Source: an uncultured Lachnospiraceae bacterium
GTDB taxonomy: Bacteria; Bacillota; Clostridia; Lachnospirales; Lachnospiraceae
NCBI GenBank assembly: GCA_951801955.1
Contig: CATOOV010000008.1
Location: forward strand, 1 to 64,000
DNA length: 64,000 bases
Direction: 5' to 3'
Under the pieces are notes generated by a model, which saw nothing but the letters and a program-made list of their open reading frames with translations, was not told the origin of the DNA and searched no databases. Positions 10,065 through 19,717 of the stretch are shown in pieces (the stretch's first letter is position 1; every line of letters begins with the position of its first letter). The position numbers and the translations under genes were made by a program.

Positions 10065-11455
10065 TTTACTCCTTCTCTGGTATCTTCCAAAACAATACCT
10101 TTCTCTGACAGTATCGTGCGAATTTCATCAGCGCGGGCAAAATTTTTCTCTTTTCTAGCCGCCTGACGCTCTTTAATCAGATTCTCTATCTCCTCATCCA
10201 GTAATTCCTCGGTTTGTTCCAAAATGATTCCCAAAATATCACAGAGTTGATTCAAACGAGAATAAAACTTCTCCAAAAACTCACTGGAACTTTTTTCAGT
10301 TACATTCGTATTGATATATTTCACCAATTCAAAGATCGCTGTAATCGCATCTGCAGTATTAAAATCATCTTCCATTACAGTTTCAAATTTCAGAACAAAT
10401 TTATCACTGTCATTCCATATCCTGGTTTCTTCTTCCGTCATGTGCTGTTGGCTGGCATTCTTGATCAAATGCTTTAAATTCATGCCTGCATTCCAAATAC
10501 GCTCCAGACCATTCTTCGCTGCTTCCATCAATTCCTCACTGAAATTCAGGGGACTTCTATAATGGGCGCTTAGCATAAAGAAACGAAGCACTTGTAAATT
10601 ATATTTCTCTCCAATTTCCCGCACAGTAAAAAAATTTCCTGCAGACTTTGACATTTTTTTATTGTCAATATTTAAAAAACCATTGTGGAGCCAATATCTG
10701 GCAAAAATTTTTCCGCTGCATGCCTCACTCTGGGCAATTTCATTTTCATGGTGGGGAAAGATCAAATCCTCGCCGCCTGCATGGATATCAATTTCTTCCC
10801 CCAGATATTTTCGTGCCATAACAGAACACTCAATATGCCAGCCTGGTCTGCCCTGGCACCAGGGTGACTCCCAATAAGGCTCCCCTTCCTTTTTTGGTTT
10901 CCAAAGTACAAAATCCAAGGAATCCTCCTTCTCTTCCCCAGACACTTTGATATCCCGATGCCCCGCCTGCAGGTCATCCAGATTCTTATGGGAAAGTTTT
11001 CCATATTCCCCAAATTTCCGGGTACGGAAATAAACGGTTCCATCTTTTACAGGATAAGCATATCCCTTTTCAATCAAAATAGAAATCATCTCCAGCATCC
11101 CGTCAATTTCCTCTGTCGCCAATGGATGTACCGTTGCTGGTTTCACGTTCATATCCGCCATATCCTGTTTGCACTCCCTCATGTAGCGTTCTGCAATTTC
11201 TTGTGCCGAAACGCCTTCCTCCACAGCTTTTTTAATTATTTTATCATCTACATCGGTAAAATTGGAAACAAAATTTACCTCATACCCTTTGTATTCCATA
11301 AACCGACGGACCGTATCAAATACAATCATTGGTCTGGCATTTCCAATATGGATATAATTATATACGGTAGGTCCGCACACATACATTTTTACTTTCCCTT
11401 CTTCCAAAGGGACAAACGTCTCTTTTTTTCTGCTTAACGTATTATAAACTTTCAT
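10049..11455 (-). CDS. cysS: Cysteinyl-tRNA synthetase
   Basis: [43 protein letters not shown]. Confidence 0.98.
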   Translation of the reverse strand: MKVYNTLSRKKETFVPLEEGKVKMYVCGPTVYNYIHIGNARPMIVFDTVRRFMEYKGYEVNFVSNFTDVDDKIIKKAVEEGVSAQEIAERYMRECKQDMADMNVKPATVHPLATEEIDGMLEMISILIEKGYAYPVKDGTVYFRTRKFGEYGKLSHKNLDDLQAGHRDIKVSGEEKEDSLDFVLWKPKKEGEPYWESPWCQGRPGWHIECSVMARKYLGEEIDIHAGGEDLIFPHHENEIAQSEACSGKIFARYWLHNGFLNIDNKKMSKSAGNFFTVREIGEKYNLQVLRFFMLSAHYRSPLNFSEELMEAAKNGLERIWNAGMNLKHLIKNASQQHMTEEETRIWNDSDKFVLKFETVMEDDFNTADAITAIFELVKYINTNVTEKSSSEFLEKFYSRLNQLCDILGIILEQTEELLDEEIENLIKERQAARKEKNFARADEIRTILSEKGIVLEDTREGVKWKRV

Positions 11456-11464
11456 GTATTCCTC

Positions 11465-12154
11465 CTATTTACACTGTTCTTCTTTGCAGTTTTTGCAACG
11501 CAGTTCTTTTACTTGTTTCTCTAGATCAATGATTTTATTGCAGAGGGCGGAATTTTCATGCTGTAATACTGTGATATCCTCCATCACCGGATCTGGCAGA
11601 TGAACCTGGTCCATATCACTCCTTGGCACTTTGATGTTATCCCTCTTTACAATCCTGCCAGGAACCCCTACCACCGTACAGTTTGGAGGAACCTCTTCTA
11701 GTACCACGCTTCCAGCGCCAATTTTACTGTTCTCACCGATCGTAAAAGATCCAATCACTTTCGCCCCTGCGCTCACCATAACATTGTCGCAAAGGGTAGG
11801 ATGGCGTTTTCCGGTTTCTTTTCCTGTCCCGCCCAGGGTAACCCCCTGATACAATGTCACATTGTCTCCAATAATCGTAGTCTCCCCAATAATTACGCCA
11901 CTGCCATGGTCAATAAAAAAACCCCTTCCGATCACGGCGCCTGGATGAATTTCAATCCCAGTTTTGCGTGCCGCTTTCTGGGAAATCCTCCTGGCTCGAA
12001 AATAGTGTCCTTTTAAATATTGTTTGTGTGCCTTCCGGTAACTAAGCATTACCCGAAAGCTCGGATATAACAGGACTTCCAGAGGAGACTTAATGGACGG
12101 ATCCCGCTCCCGGATAATCTCATATTCTTCCTTTATCTGCTGAAACACGCCCAA
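11465..12154 (-). CDS. cysE: Serine O-acetyltransferase
   Basis: Hexapeptide repeats GAVIGRGFFIDHGSGVIIGETTIIGDNVTLYQGVTLGGTGKETGKRHPTL. Confidence 0.95.
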   Translation of the reverse strand: MGVFQQIKEEYEIIRERDPSIKSPLEVLLYPSFRVMLSYRKAHKQYLKGHYFRARRISQKAARKTGIEIHPGAVIGRGFFIDHGSGVIIGETTIIGDNVTLYQGVTLGGTGKETGKRHPTLCDNVMVSAGAKVIGSFTIGENSKIGAGSVVLEEVPPNCTVVGVPGRIVKRDNIKVPRSDMDQVHLPDPVMEDITVLQHENSALCNKIIDLEKQVKELRCKNCKEEQCK

Positions 12155-12254
12155 CTTTTAGCACTTCCTTTCTGGCAGGCTTTCCTCTCTGCGATCTATG
12201 GACCATACAGGACCATCTTGCATAGGTACCCATGGATTCGGTGTTCAAGAACGC

Positions 12255-12345
12255 CATATTTGCGCAGCAATCATTTCCACTTGTGCGCGTGCGCATATTT
12301 ATTTTCTCATATAGGAAATTCGGAAGAATTGCCTATATGGTAAAA
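12255..12345 (-). repeat. Family-A intergenic palindromic repeat, between the T-box terminator and cysE
   Basis: ttgcgcagcaatcatttccacttgtgcgcgtgcgcatatttattttctcatataggaaatt...aattgcctatatgg, matching copies at 3326-3480 and 18597-18760. Confidence 0.75.
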
Positions 12346-12600
12346 AAACTCCGTCTCAAAATATAGAGACGAAGTTATCCGCGGTTCCACTCTAAGTAGA
12401 TACCCATAGGTATCCCCTCAAAACATGTAACGAATGTCCAACGTACCAGAATACTTAAATTCTTCTGATCAGCTCACAGAGGCACTTCGAAATCATCTCC
12501 TGTTCAAAACTGCTTCCAGCCACGGCAGCTTCTCTCTGGGACAGACAGATACCTACTCTCTCTGATCTTCGCCTTTTTCCAATCTTCTTATGATAGTTTA
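12346..12600 (-). promoter_or_regulatory. T-box leader, probably Cys-specific, controlling cysE-cysS
   Basis: Minus strand has CTTAGAGTGGAACCGCGG (T-box) followed by the GACGAAGT...terminator; TGC in GAAGTGCCTCTGTG is a candidate specifier; T-box TGGA would pair with the UCCA end expected for tRNA-Cys. Confidence 0.92.
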
Positions 12601-12877
12601 TGCACAAATTCCCAATTTGTCAATAGGAATAAAACATTTTGCGTTTCCTGATTTTGTGAATCAACAATACCAAAAGGTTCACAACATAAAGTAATGGAAA
12701 CGCCTCGCACATTTGCTCAGCAATCTTTTCCTTTTGTGCGCATATTATTTTTTGTTCAATAGGAAAACACTTTCACGTTTTAACGTGAAAAGGTCTTTCC
12801 TAATTTAAATAAAATTCAAAAATGCCATCGGCATTCTTGCTGCGGGGTGCGGGCCAGCTCTGCTGACAAATACAAAT

Positions 12878-14122
12878 TCACACCCATTCATTTAAATAGA
12901 CAGAGGTTCTTTCCAGCAATTCTTCTGCTAATTCAGAGATATCCCGTTCTTGTCCTGTCCCTGTGCCCATAATTCTTTGAATCCTTCCTCCCTCATGATC
13001 GGTTTCAATCAGAAACGTCCCATTGTTTGCTTCAATGATCGAATCTTTCACTTTCACATAAAAGGAATGACGCCCCTCACTTCTCATAAGGGAAACAAAT
13101 GCAGGAAGGTTGATAATACGAACCATCATGTTTGGAATCATAAACGCTATTTGCAAGGATTCCTCCTGCTTCCATTTTGGATGGATACCTGCCAAAGCGA
13201 TTTGGCAAAGTTTTTTTGCATCCTCCCTTGAAACAACAGATTCCAACAAAAGTTCTTTTACCTCTGCCGTCCATGGCTTTCTTCTGTCTGCTTGTTCTGC
13301 CACGCCATATACCATCAGCCCATACAGCTCTCCTTCTAACTGCAAGAGCAGTACCCCGCCATTTTCCGCCGCTGTTTCAGCAAATAAACGTTCATAATAA
13401 GCAGCATCCCTGTTTATAAAAATATCGTCTCTCTGTTCCAAGACCTTATTGGAGAAAGATACCATTGCCGGAATATCTTCTGTATCTGCCCGTTTCCATT
13501 GCAGCCCTGATGCGAGCACATCTCCTTCCAAATAATAATGATCCGCCGTAGCGGCACTGATTTCACGGTTCTGAAAAGTCTGCTGGGACTCTGTGTCCCC
13601 CCTGTTCGCAGGATACAAACAATCCTTTCTCCTGGAATCTTCCATACAAATTCCAGGATCCTGACAGGGGAAAAATACAAATCCCTGTCCTTTATAGTAT
13701 GCGGGATCCGCTGGCAAAAGAAAGGAAAACGGTATCTGCTTTTGTTCCATATCCCTTAAGGCAAATCTCATAACCTGCCCCATCCGCCCCTGCCTGCGGC
13801 AAGCCGCATATGTCGCCACCGCCACAATATAAGGAATATCCAGGAGTGTTCCATTGATGCAAAGGGTATAGGGGTTAAAATGAATCATAACAGAAAAAGA
13901 GCCTTCTTCGAAAACGTCATCTTGTTCCATTACAAGGATCTCATTATCTTTCGTTTTCCATTTATAATAATAATCTACAAACTTATGGGAATCTTCTGGA
14001 AATATAGCCTGATACATGGGTTTGGTTTTCTGTTTTTCCCATTGCTCCAAATAACGTACCTTCCTAACTTCCGTCTTTCCTGCCTGGTCACCTCTTATCT
14101 GTTCCACCCCCTGCCCTCTCAA
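12878..14122 (-). CDS. GNAT family N-acetyltransferase, Eis-like with sterol-carrier-type C-terminus
   Basis: [53 protein letters not shown]. Confidence 0.8.
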   Translation of the reverse strand: MRGQGVEQIRGDQAGKTEVRKVRYLEQWEKQKTKPMYQAIFPEDSHKFVDYYYKWKTKDNEILVMEQDDVFEEGSFSVMIHFNPYTLCINGTLLDIPYIVAVATYAACRRQGRMGQVMRFALRDMEQKQIPFSFLLPADPAYYKGQGFVFFPCQDPGICMEDSRRKDCLYPANRGDTESQQTFQNREISAATADHYYLEGDVLASGLQWKRADTEDIPAMVSFSNKVLEQRDDIFINRDAAYYERLFAETAAENGGVLLLQLEGELYGLMVYGVAEQADRRKPWTAEVKELLLESVVSREDAKKLCQIALAGIHPKWKQEESLQIAFMIPNMMVRIINLPAFVSLMRSEGRHSFYVKVKDSIIEANNGTFLIETDHEGGRIQRIMGTGTGQERDISELAEELLERTSVYLNEWV

Positions 14123-14679
14123 GCCTTGTCAAATTCATTTTGTTTTGCACACCCACTGCAGTTGCTGCAATTTCTTTCACTGTGGCATATAGCCATACTT
14201 CCCTCATAAAAGCCTGTAATTGAACAAACTGCCTGCGCAGAAATGCCTTCCTGCCTGCCAGTAAAACCAAGCCCCTCTTCCGTGGTTGCCTTGATATTCA
14301 CCTGGCTCACCGCAAGATTCAGCACACGCGCTGTATTTGCCACCATCTGTTCGATATAAGGGCGCAGTTTGGGCTGCTGGGCAATGATAGTAGCGTCAAT
14401 ATTTTCAATCACATACCCTTCCTGCTCAAGAAGCCCTTTCACATGTGCAAGAAGTTCCATACTGGAAATTCCTTTATATGCTGGATCTGTGTCTGGAAAA
14501 TGCTTTCCAATATCTCCCAGCGCTGCCGCTCCCAACAATGCGTCCATTATGGCATGAATCACAACATCTGCATCAGAATGCCCTTCCAGTCCCAACGGAT
14601 AAGGTATTTCCAATCCACCTAAAATTAATTTTCGGTTTTCTGCCAGCTTATGAACATCATATCCAATTCCAACTCTCAT
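14119..14679 (-). CDS. ispF: 2-C-methyl-D-erythritol 2,4-cyclodiphosphate synthase
   Basis: [65 protein letters not shown]. Confidence 0.97.
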   Translation of the reverse strand: MRVGIGYDVHKLAENRKLILGGLEIPYPLGLEGHSDADVVIHAIMDALLGAAALGDIGKHFPDTDPAYKGISSMELLAHVKGLLEQEGYVIENIDATIIAQQPKLRPYIEQMVANTARVLNLAVSQVNIKATTEEGLGFTGRQEGISAQAVCSITGFYEGSMAICHSERNCSNCSGCAKQNEFDKA

Positions 14680-14684
14680 TTTCC

Positions 14685-15209
14685 CTAGTTACCTTCATAC
14701 GTAATAATACTGTCCACATTGTAGCCTGAAAGCTTCTCTCTTCCCTTAAGCCCGGCAAGCTCCATGACAAAACAAATCTTTACCACCTCGCCGCCAAGCT
14801 GTTCAATCAGCCCAACAATTGCTTCAATGGTTCCTCCAGTTGCAATCAAGTCATCTATAATAACAACTTTCTGCCCTTTTAAAATTGCATCCTTATGTAT
14901 CTCAATCACTGCACTGCCATATTCCAGGTCATATTCTGCTGAAATAACTTCACAAGGCAATTTTCCCTTTTTTCGTACAGGAACAAAACTTTTATGTGCT
15001 TCATATGCCACAGGCACTCCAAAAATAAATCCCCTGGACTCTGGTCCAACCACCACATCATAATCTACATCTTTTAGACGCTCCAATAATCCATCAATGG
15101 CAAGGTGCAGTCCATCTGCATCCTGCAAAATACTAGTTACATCCCGAAAAATAATTCCTGGCTCTGGAAAATCTGGAATACTTCTTACATACTCTTCTAA
15201 TTTTTTCAT
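14685..15209 (-). CDS. apt: Adenine phosphoribosyltransferase (start at [18 protein letters not shown])
   Basis: PRPP motif [16 protein letters not shown]; upstream extension of the ORF is the tandem repeat region. Confidence 0.95.
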   Translation of the reverse strand: MKKLEEYVRSIPDFPEPGIIFRDVTSILQDADGLHLAIDGLLERLKDVDYDVVVGPESRGFIFGVPVAYEAHKSFVPVRKKGKLPCEVISAEYDLEYGSAVIEIHKDAILKGQKVVIIDDLIATGGTIEAIVGLIEQLGGEVVKICFVMELAGLKGREKLSGYNVDSIITYEGN

Positions 15210-15240
15210 GACTTTTCCTCCATAACTGTAATTTTCAACC

Positions 15241-15385
15241 TGCTTTATCTTTTGGTTTTCTTCGTTTTCTATGATACTTTCTAAATGCACTGTAAATTTC
15301 CAATTCTGCTTTATCTTTTGGCTTTCTACAATGTTTCTGTATACACTGTAAATATTCGATTACGTTTTATTCTTTCGTTTTCTTA
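15241..15385. repeat. About 2.5 degenerate tandem repeats (~60 bp) resembling the 3' end of glf
   Basis: tgctttatcttttgg(t/c)tttct...(a)cactgtaaat repeated at ~15241, ~15308 and ~15365; tttctacaatgtttctgtatacactgtaaat resembles tttctacaatacttcctgtacacattgcaat at the glf end. Confidence 0.6.
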
Positions 15386-15390
15386 TTTTG

Positions 15391-15563
15391 TAACTATTCA
15401 GAACCCCAAGCCACAGACATGCCAGCAAAGCTGTCATTCGCCTCTAACGAGGCTTCTGTCTGTGGCTGAGGGGATGATCACCTCCCTGGAAATAGCAATT
15501 CATCCCTTTTCAAATAAATTTGAACGTTCTGAATTGCTATTTTCAGGGGGTTCTGAATCGTTA
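15391..15563. other. Compact ~173-bp multi-stem palindromic element (structured RNA or MITE candidate)
   Basis: Outer arms TAACTATTCAGAACCCC / GGGGTTCTGAATCGTTA; inner arms AGCCACAGACA/TGTCTGTGGCT and CCCTGGAAATAGCAATTCA/TGAATTGCTATTTTCAGGG, plus small hairpins. Confidence 0.75.
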
Positions 15564-15572
15564 CCTTATTTT

Positions 15573-16673
15573 CTACAATACTTCCTGTACACATTGCAAT
15601 GCCGCTTCTATGGTATCATCCATATCGTAATACTTATATTGTCCCAATCTGCCGCCAAAAATTACATTTCCTTCTTTTTGGGCAAGCTCCTGGTACTTCC
15701 CATAAAGCGCCGCATTTTTTTCATCATTCATAGGATAGTAAGGTTCATCCCCCTTTGTCCATGTCTGAGGATATTCCCGCGTGATAACAGTTTTCGGCTG
15801 TTTGCCAAATTCAAAATGCTTGTGTTCAATAATCCGGGTATATGGCACTTCATATTCGGTATAATTTACCACTGCATTTCCCTGATAATTCTCCTGTTCC
15901 AGCAATTCCGTCTCAAACCGCAGCGAACGGTATTCCAGTTCCCCAAAACAATAATCAAAATATTCATCAATCATTCCTGTATAGACAATCCTGTCCGCAG
16001 CTTCTTTATATTCTTCCCGCTTTTCCAAAAAATTTTCATTTAATTTTACTTTCGTACCTTTCAGCATATTTTCTACCATCTTGGTATAACCGCCTAATGG
16101 AATTCCCTGGTAATTATCGTCAAAATAGTTATTGTCATAGGTAAAACGCACAGGAAGGCGTTTGATAATAAATGCTGGGAGATCCGTGGCACGTTTTCCC
16201 CATTGCTTCTCTGTATATCCTTTTACCAGTTTGGTATATACGTCTGGTCCAACCAAATTAATTGCCTGTTCTTCCAAATTTCTTGGATTCTCCACAGAAT
16301 ATTCCTGTTTCTGCTGCTGAATCTTTGCCTGTGCCTCCTGGGGTGTCACAACCCCCCACAATTTATTGAATGTATTCATATTAAACGGCATATTATAGAT
16401 CTCACCTTTATAATTCGCCACAGGGGAGTTAGTGTAACGGTTAAAAGCTGTAAATTGGTTGATATAATCCCATACTTCCTTATTAGAGGTATGGAAAATA
16501 TGAGCGCCATATACATGTACCTGGATTCCTTCCATCTCTTTGGTGTATATATTTCCAGCGATATGGTTCCGTTTGTCTATCACAAGGCACTTTTTTCCCG
16601 CCTTTTTTGCTTCTTGGGCAAAAACTGCGCCAAACAGCCCTGCGCCAACAATTAAATAATCATATGTCTTCAT
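15573..16673 (-). CDS. glf: UDP-galactopyranose mutase
   Basis: YDYLIVGAGLFGAVFAQEAKKAGKKCLVIDKRNHIAGNIYTKEMEGIQVHVYGAHIFHTSN. Confidence 0.97.
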   Translation of the reverse strand: MKTYDYLIVGAGLFGAVFAQEAKKAGKKCLVIDKRNHIAGNIYTKEMEGIQVHVYGAHIFHTSNKEVWDYINQFTAFNRYTNSPVANYKGEIYNMPFNMNTFNKLWGVVTPQEAQAKIQQQKQEYSVENPRNLEEQAINLVGPDVYTKLVKGYTEKQWGKRATDLPAFIIKRLPVRFTYDNNYFDDNYQGIPLGGYTKMVENMLKGTKVKLNENFLEKREEYKEAADRIVYTGMIDEYFDYCFGELEYRSLRFETELLEQENYQGNAVVNYTEYEVPYTRIIEHKHFEFGKQPKTVITREYPQTWTKGDEPYYPMNDEKNAALYGKYQELAQKEGNVIFGGRLGQYKYYDMDDTIEAALQCVQEVL

Positions 16674-16686
16674 TTCCGACTCCTTA

Positions 16687-16785
16687 CTTATACCTTATGA
16701 CACGCCGAATGGCATGATGGGGCGCCCTTTGGGTATCCCTTTTGAAACGACCGAAGGTCATACTGGGTGCCCTTGGATATGCTTT
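16687..16785 (+). repeat. Family-B intergenic repeat, two tandem copies
   Basis: accttatgacacgccgaatggcatgatggggcgccctttgggtatccc followed by a degenerate copy; also at 1318-1405, 18868-18917, 27062-27110, 34636-34681 (inverted), 49634-49676. Confidence 0.75.
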
Positions 16786-17116
16786 TATTACTCCAGCGGT
16801 TAAATATCATCGTACATCCCTTTATAGTATAGTATAACCGCTTTTCTTATACAAGCAATTTTTCTAAAAGATCTTTTCATGTTACTGTGGCGGTTAAATA
16901 TATTATCCTAACTTTATAAGGTTTCAAACATCGCCAGAGTTTTAACGATGCCCTTGACAGATCTGCAACAATTGCAAACTGGCAGGCTGACTTTTCCTAT
17001 TTCGACGGCAGACTGCCCCATTCTACATAAACTGCCAGCATTCCTTCTTGTTTCTTTACATTTTCTTAGCACCCGATTTTTCGTGATTCTGCTATAATAT
17101 TATTGAGGTGATAAAG

Positions 17117-17281
17117 ATGACAGTTAGCGATATTTTAGAAAGCAAAGATATTGATTTACTTGAAAGATTACGAACAGAAAATGTACTCCTGCTGGAAGAG
17201 AATAGAAAACTAACTGAAACGGTAGATTGGATGCATGATACCATTTGGCGCCTTGTGCGTATACAACGGTCAGAAAGTTGA
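17117..17281 (+). CDS. Small 54-aa coiled-coil hypothetical protein (absent from the ORF track)
   Basis: MTVSDILESKDIDLLERLRTENVLLLEENRKLTETVDWMHDTIWRLVRIQRSES; RBS-like gaggtg and TATAAT upstream. Confidence 0.6.
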   Translation: MTVSDILESKDIDLLERLRTENVLLLEENRKLTETVDWMHDTIWRLVRIQRSES

Positions 17282-17371
17282 CTCCTCAAACCTTCTACCA
17301 AATATTTTTCAAAAAAATATCGGCGGGATTATCCTGCCGGTTATTTTTTATCATACCCAAAGTGCCGATCA

Positions 17372-17474
17372 CCATTCGGGAGGACGGCAAACCCTTTGCT
17401 TATTCCTCTATTCTATGATGGGGAATTTTCTAAAGCGCCATTCGGGAAGATGGCAAACCCTTTGCTTATTCCTC
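17372..17474. repeat. Two direct copies of ccattcggga(g/a)ga(c/t)ggcaaaccctttgcttattcctc
   Basis: Copies at 17372-17408 and 17438-17474; the second overlaps the NYN gene stop. Confidence 0.85.
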
Positions 17475-18254
17475 CCGCCTGCGCACCAGGACAATTTTTG
17501 TAATCCCATTACTGGAATCATCTTTTCTGGTCTGCAGCTCAGGAAAAGATTCGATCAGTTTTCCAAATTTATGAAATCCATAATTTCTACAGTCAAAATC
17601 TGAATACAATTTTTGAATCATATTGCCCAACTCTGATAAATACATCCAGCCATCCTCATCCGAGTTTTCTTCCAACAGTGAAATCACAGTCGCCTTGATG
17701 GCATGGAGGTTTGTGATTGGCTGTGCCTCTTTTGGCAAGGCTTTTTCCGGCGTCACACATTTTATATTCTGTTTCCTTACCCGTTCCGGCAGGCTGCTCT
17801 TTTGCTCTGAATGATGGTTTTTGTACAGCACATCCAATGTTTTAAACTGTTCACATGCCCTTACAAACGGTGTTGGGGTTTTACTCTCTCCCATTCCAAT
17901 CACCCGCTTGCCAGATTCCCTCAGCCTCATTGCCAATTTTGTAAAGTCACTATCAGAAGACACAATAATAAATCCATCTACATCATTGGTATATAAAATA
18001 TCCATAGCATCAATGATCATGGCAGAATCCGAGGAATTTTTTCCAACTGTATAGCTATATTGCTGGATAGGGGACAATGAGTTTTCCAAAAGGGAATCCT
18101 TCCAGGAATTTTTTGCACTTGCCGTCCAATCACCATAAATTCTTCGGATCGTAACATTCCCCAATGTCTGCGCCTCCTTTGTAACAATCTCAATATATTT
18201 AGAAGACACATTTTCCGCATCAATTAGTAACGCATACTTATTTTCATCTTTCAT
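17466..18254 (-). CDS. NYN domain (LabA/DUF88-type) protein with C-terminal OST-HTH/LOTUS-like domain
   Basis: YALLIDAENVSSKYIEIV..., VDGFIIVSSDSDFTKLAMRLRESGKRVIGMGE; C-terminal YLSELGNMIQKLYSDFDCRNYGFHKFGKLIES. Confidence 0.9.
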   Translation of the reverse strand: MKDENKYALLIDAENVSSKYIEIVTKEAQTLGNVTIRRIYGDWTASAKNSWKDSLLENSLSPIQQYSYTVGKNSSDSAMIIDAMDILYTNDVDGFIIVSSDSDFTKLAMRLRESGKRVIGMGESKTPTPFVRACEQFKTLDVLYKNHHSEQKSSLPERVRKQNIKCVTPEKALPKEAQPITNLHAIKATVISLLEENSDEDGWMYLSELGNMIQKLYSDFDCRNYGFHKFGKLIESFPELQTRKDDSSNGITKIVLVRRREE

Positions 18255-18438
18255 CTTATTGCTCCTTTCCTTTACACAATTTCATAAGCAGTTGCGAAAC
18301 TGCTAAATTGTCATAATTTCATATATACTCTCACATTCGGAAACAATTATAATACTTTCTATCTTGGAATACAAGCATACTTCCTTCCTACATACATAAT
18401 CTCACCATTTTTTTCACATACTATACCGAGGTGATTAT

Positions 18439-18591
18439 ATGGCATCCTATGTAGCTCCCGCCTTACGGGACAAATTTGAAACATTGTCATCAGAACTGAA
18501 GGACTGTATTTTGGAGCGGAATGTTCGCCTGAACACCCTTCAAGATCTGATTTGCGTTCTGGAAGAAATCGTAAAAGAAGGGGAATCTTAA
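18439..18591 (+). CDS. Small 50-aa hypothetical protein (absent from the ORF track)
   Basis: MASYVAPALRDKFETLSSELKDCILERNVRLNTLQDLICVLEEIVKEGES; gaggtg RBS 8 nt upstream. Confidence 0.65.
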   Translation: MASYVAPALRDKFETLSSELKDCILERNVRLNTLQDLICVLEEIVKEGES

Positions 18592-18596
18592 TCCTT

Positions 18597-18760
18597 TCTG
18601 GAACAAAAGTGCGTTTCACGCACCTCCATGACCAATTATTTTTTCCAACGCATCTTTTGTTCCGCGCCGCGCACATTTGCACAATAATCGTTTCCACTTG
18701 TGCGCGTGTGTATATTTATTTTGTCATATAGGAAATTTGAAGGAATTTCCTATATGATAA
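18597..18760 (+). repeat. Family-A intergenic repeat, long copy
   Basis: aacaaaagtgcgtttcacgcacctcc...ttttgttccgcgccgcgcacatttg...tgtgcgcgtg...catataggaaatttgaaggaatttcctatatg. Confidence 0.8.
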
Positions 18761-19135
18761 GCCAAATGCCCTGCCACAAACTGACGGGGCATAAAACTCA
18801 GCAAAACTTTGCGTTATGATTGTTTTATAATTGGCAGTTTCCTACCTGATTCGTTTTTAGAAGTGTATACCTTATGACATACCGAATGGCATCATGGGGC
18901 GCCCTTTGGGCATGCTTTAGAAAAACACTTCCGTCAGCACACCGAAACCAAACATAGATAATAGAATTCCAAAAACCCTGTTCACTTTTTTCAGTTCTAT
19001 GGGGTGTTCCTTCTTCTTGAATATCTGTGTCCCGACTGTCAGTATCCCACACCAAAAAAAGCCCATAACCAAAAGAATTAAATACCTTTCGTCACAGACT
19101 TCACATATATATTCTAATATTCAACTTTTTTCGAG

Positions 19136-19209
19136 TAGCGGAAGAGGGATTTGAACCCCCGACACCACGGGTATGAACCGTGTGCTCTCGCCAACTGAGC
19201 TATTCCGCC
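19136..19209 (-). tRNA. tRNA-Met (anticodon CAT)
   Basis: GGCGGAATAGCTCAGTTGGCGAGAGCACACGGTTCATACCCGTGGTGTCGGGGGTTCAAATCCCTCTTCCGCTA. Confidence 0.93.
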
Positions 19210-19233
19210 ATATCAATTATTTTAAAATAGAAA

Positions 19234-19306
19234 TGGGACCTACAGGGCTCGAACCTGTGACCCTCTGCTTGTAAGGCAGATGCTCTCCCAGCTGAGCTAA
19301 GATCCC
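19234..19306 (-). tRNA. tRNA-Val (anticodon TAC)
   Basis: GGGATCTTAGCTCAGCTGGGAGAGCATCTGCCTTACAAGCAGAGGGTCACAGGTTCGAGCCCTGTAGGTCCCA. Confidence 0.95.
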
Positions 19307-19717
19307 ATGTTCCATATCTTACAGCCTCTGCATAACTCATTCCTCGCTCGACTGCTTGACCATTATACAACTATTTCACATGAAATGTCAATACTTTTTT
19401 CAAAATTTTTCTATTTTTTTGTAACAGTCCGTTACTGTTCACATGGCGACCAACAAATAAAGTACATCTGCCATATATCCAGCCCTCACGAATGCCACTA
19501 AAAATGGGCTGGATACTGTTACTGTTCAGCCATCGCCGATATTATAGGCGAATTATGCCAGCATAAATAAGCACATAATATTGACGATAAGTGGAATCAT
19601 AGAATTTCCTACCATAAAAATAAGAAATCGACATTGACATAACTATGTCCTGGTGGTAAATTAATAAGGAAATAATTTTTTCGACACCATTTATAAAGAA
19701 AGAGAGGAACATGTGTT

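Noticed and set aside
17092-17301. 69-aa minus-strand ORF
   Set aside because: Antisense to the better supported 54-aa + strand ORF with an RBS.
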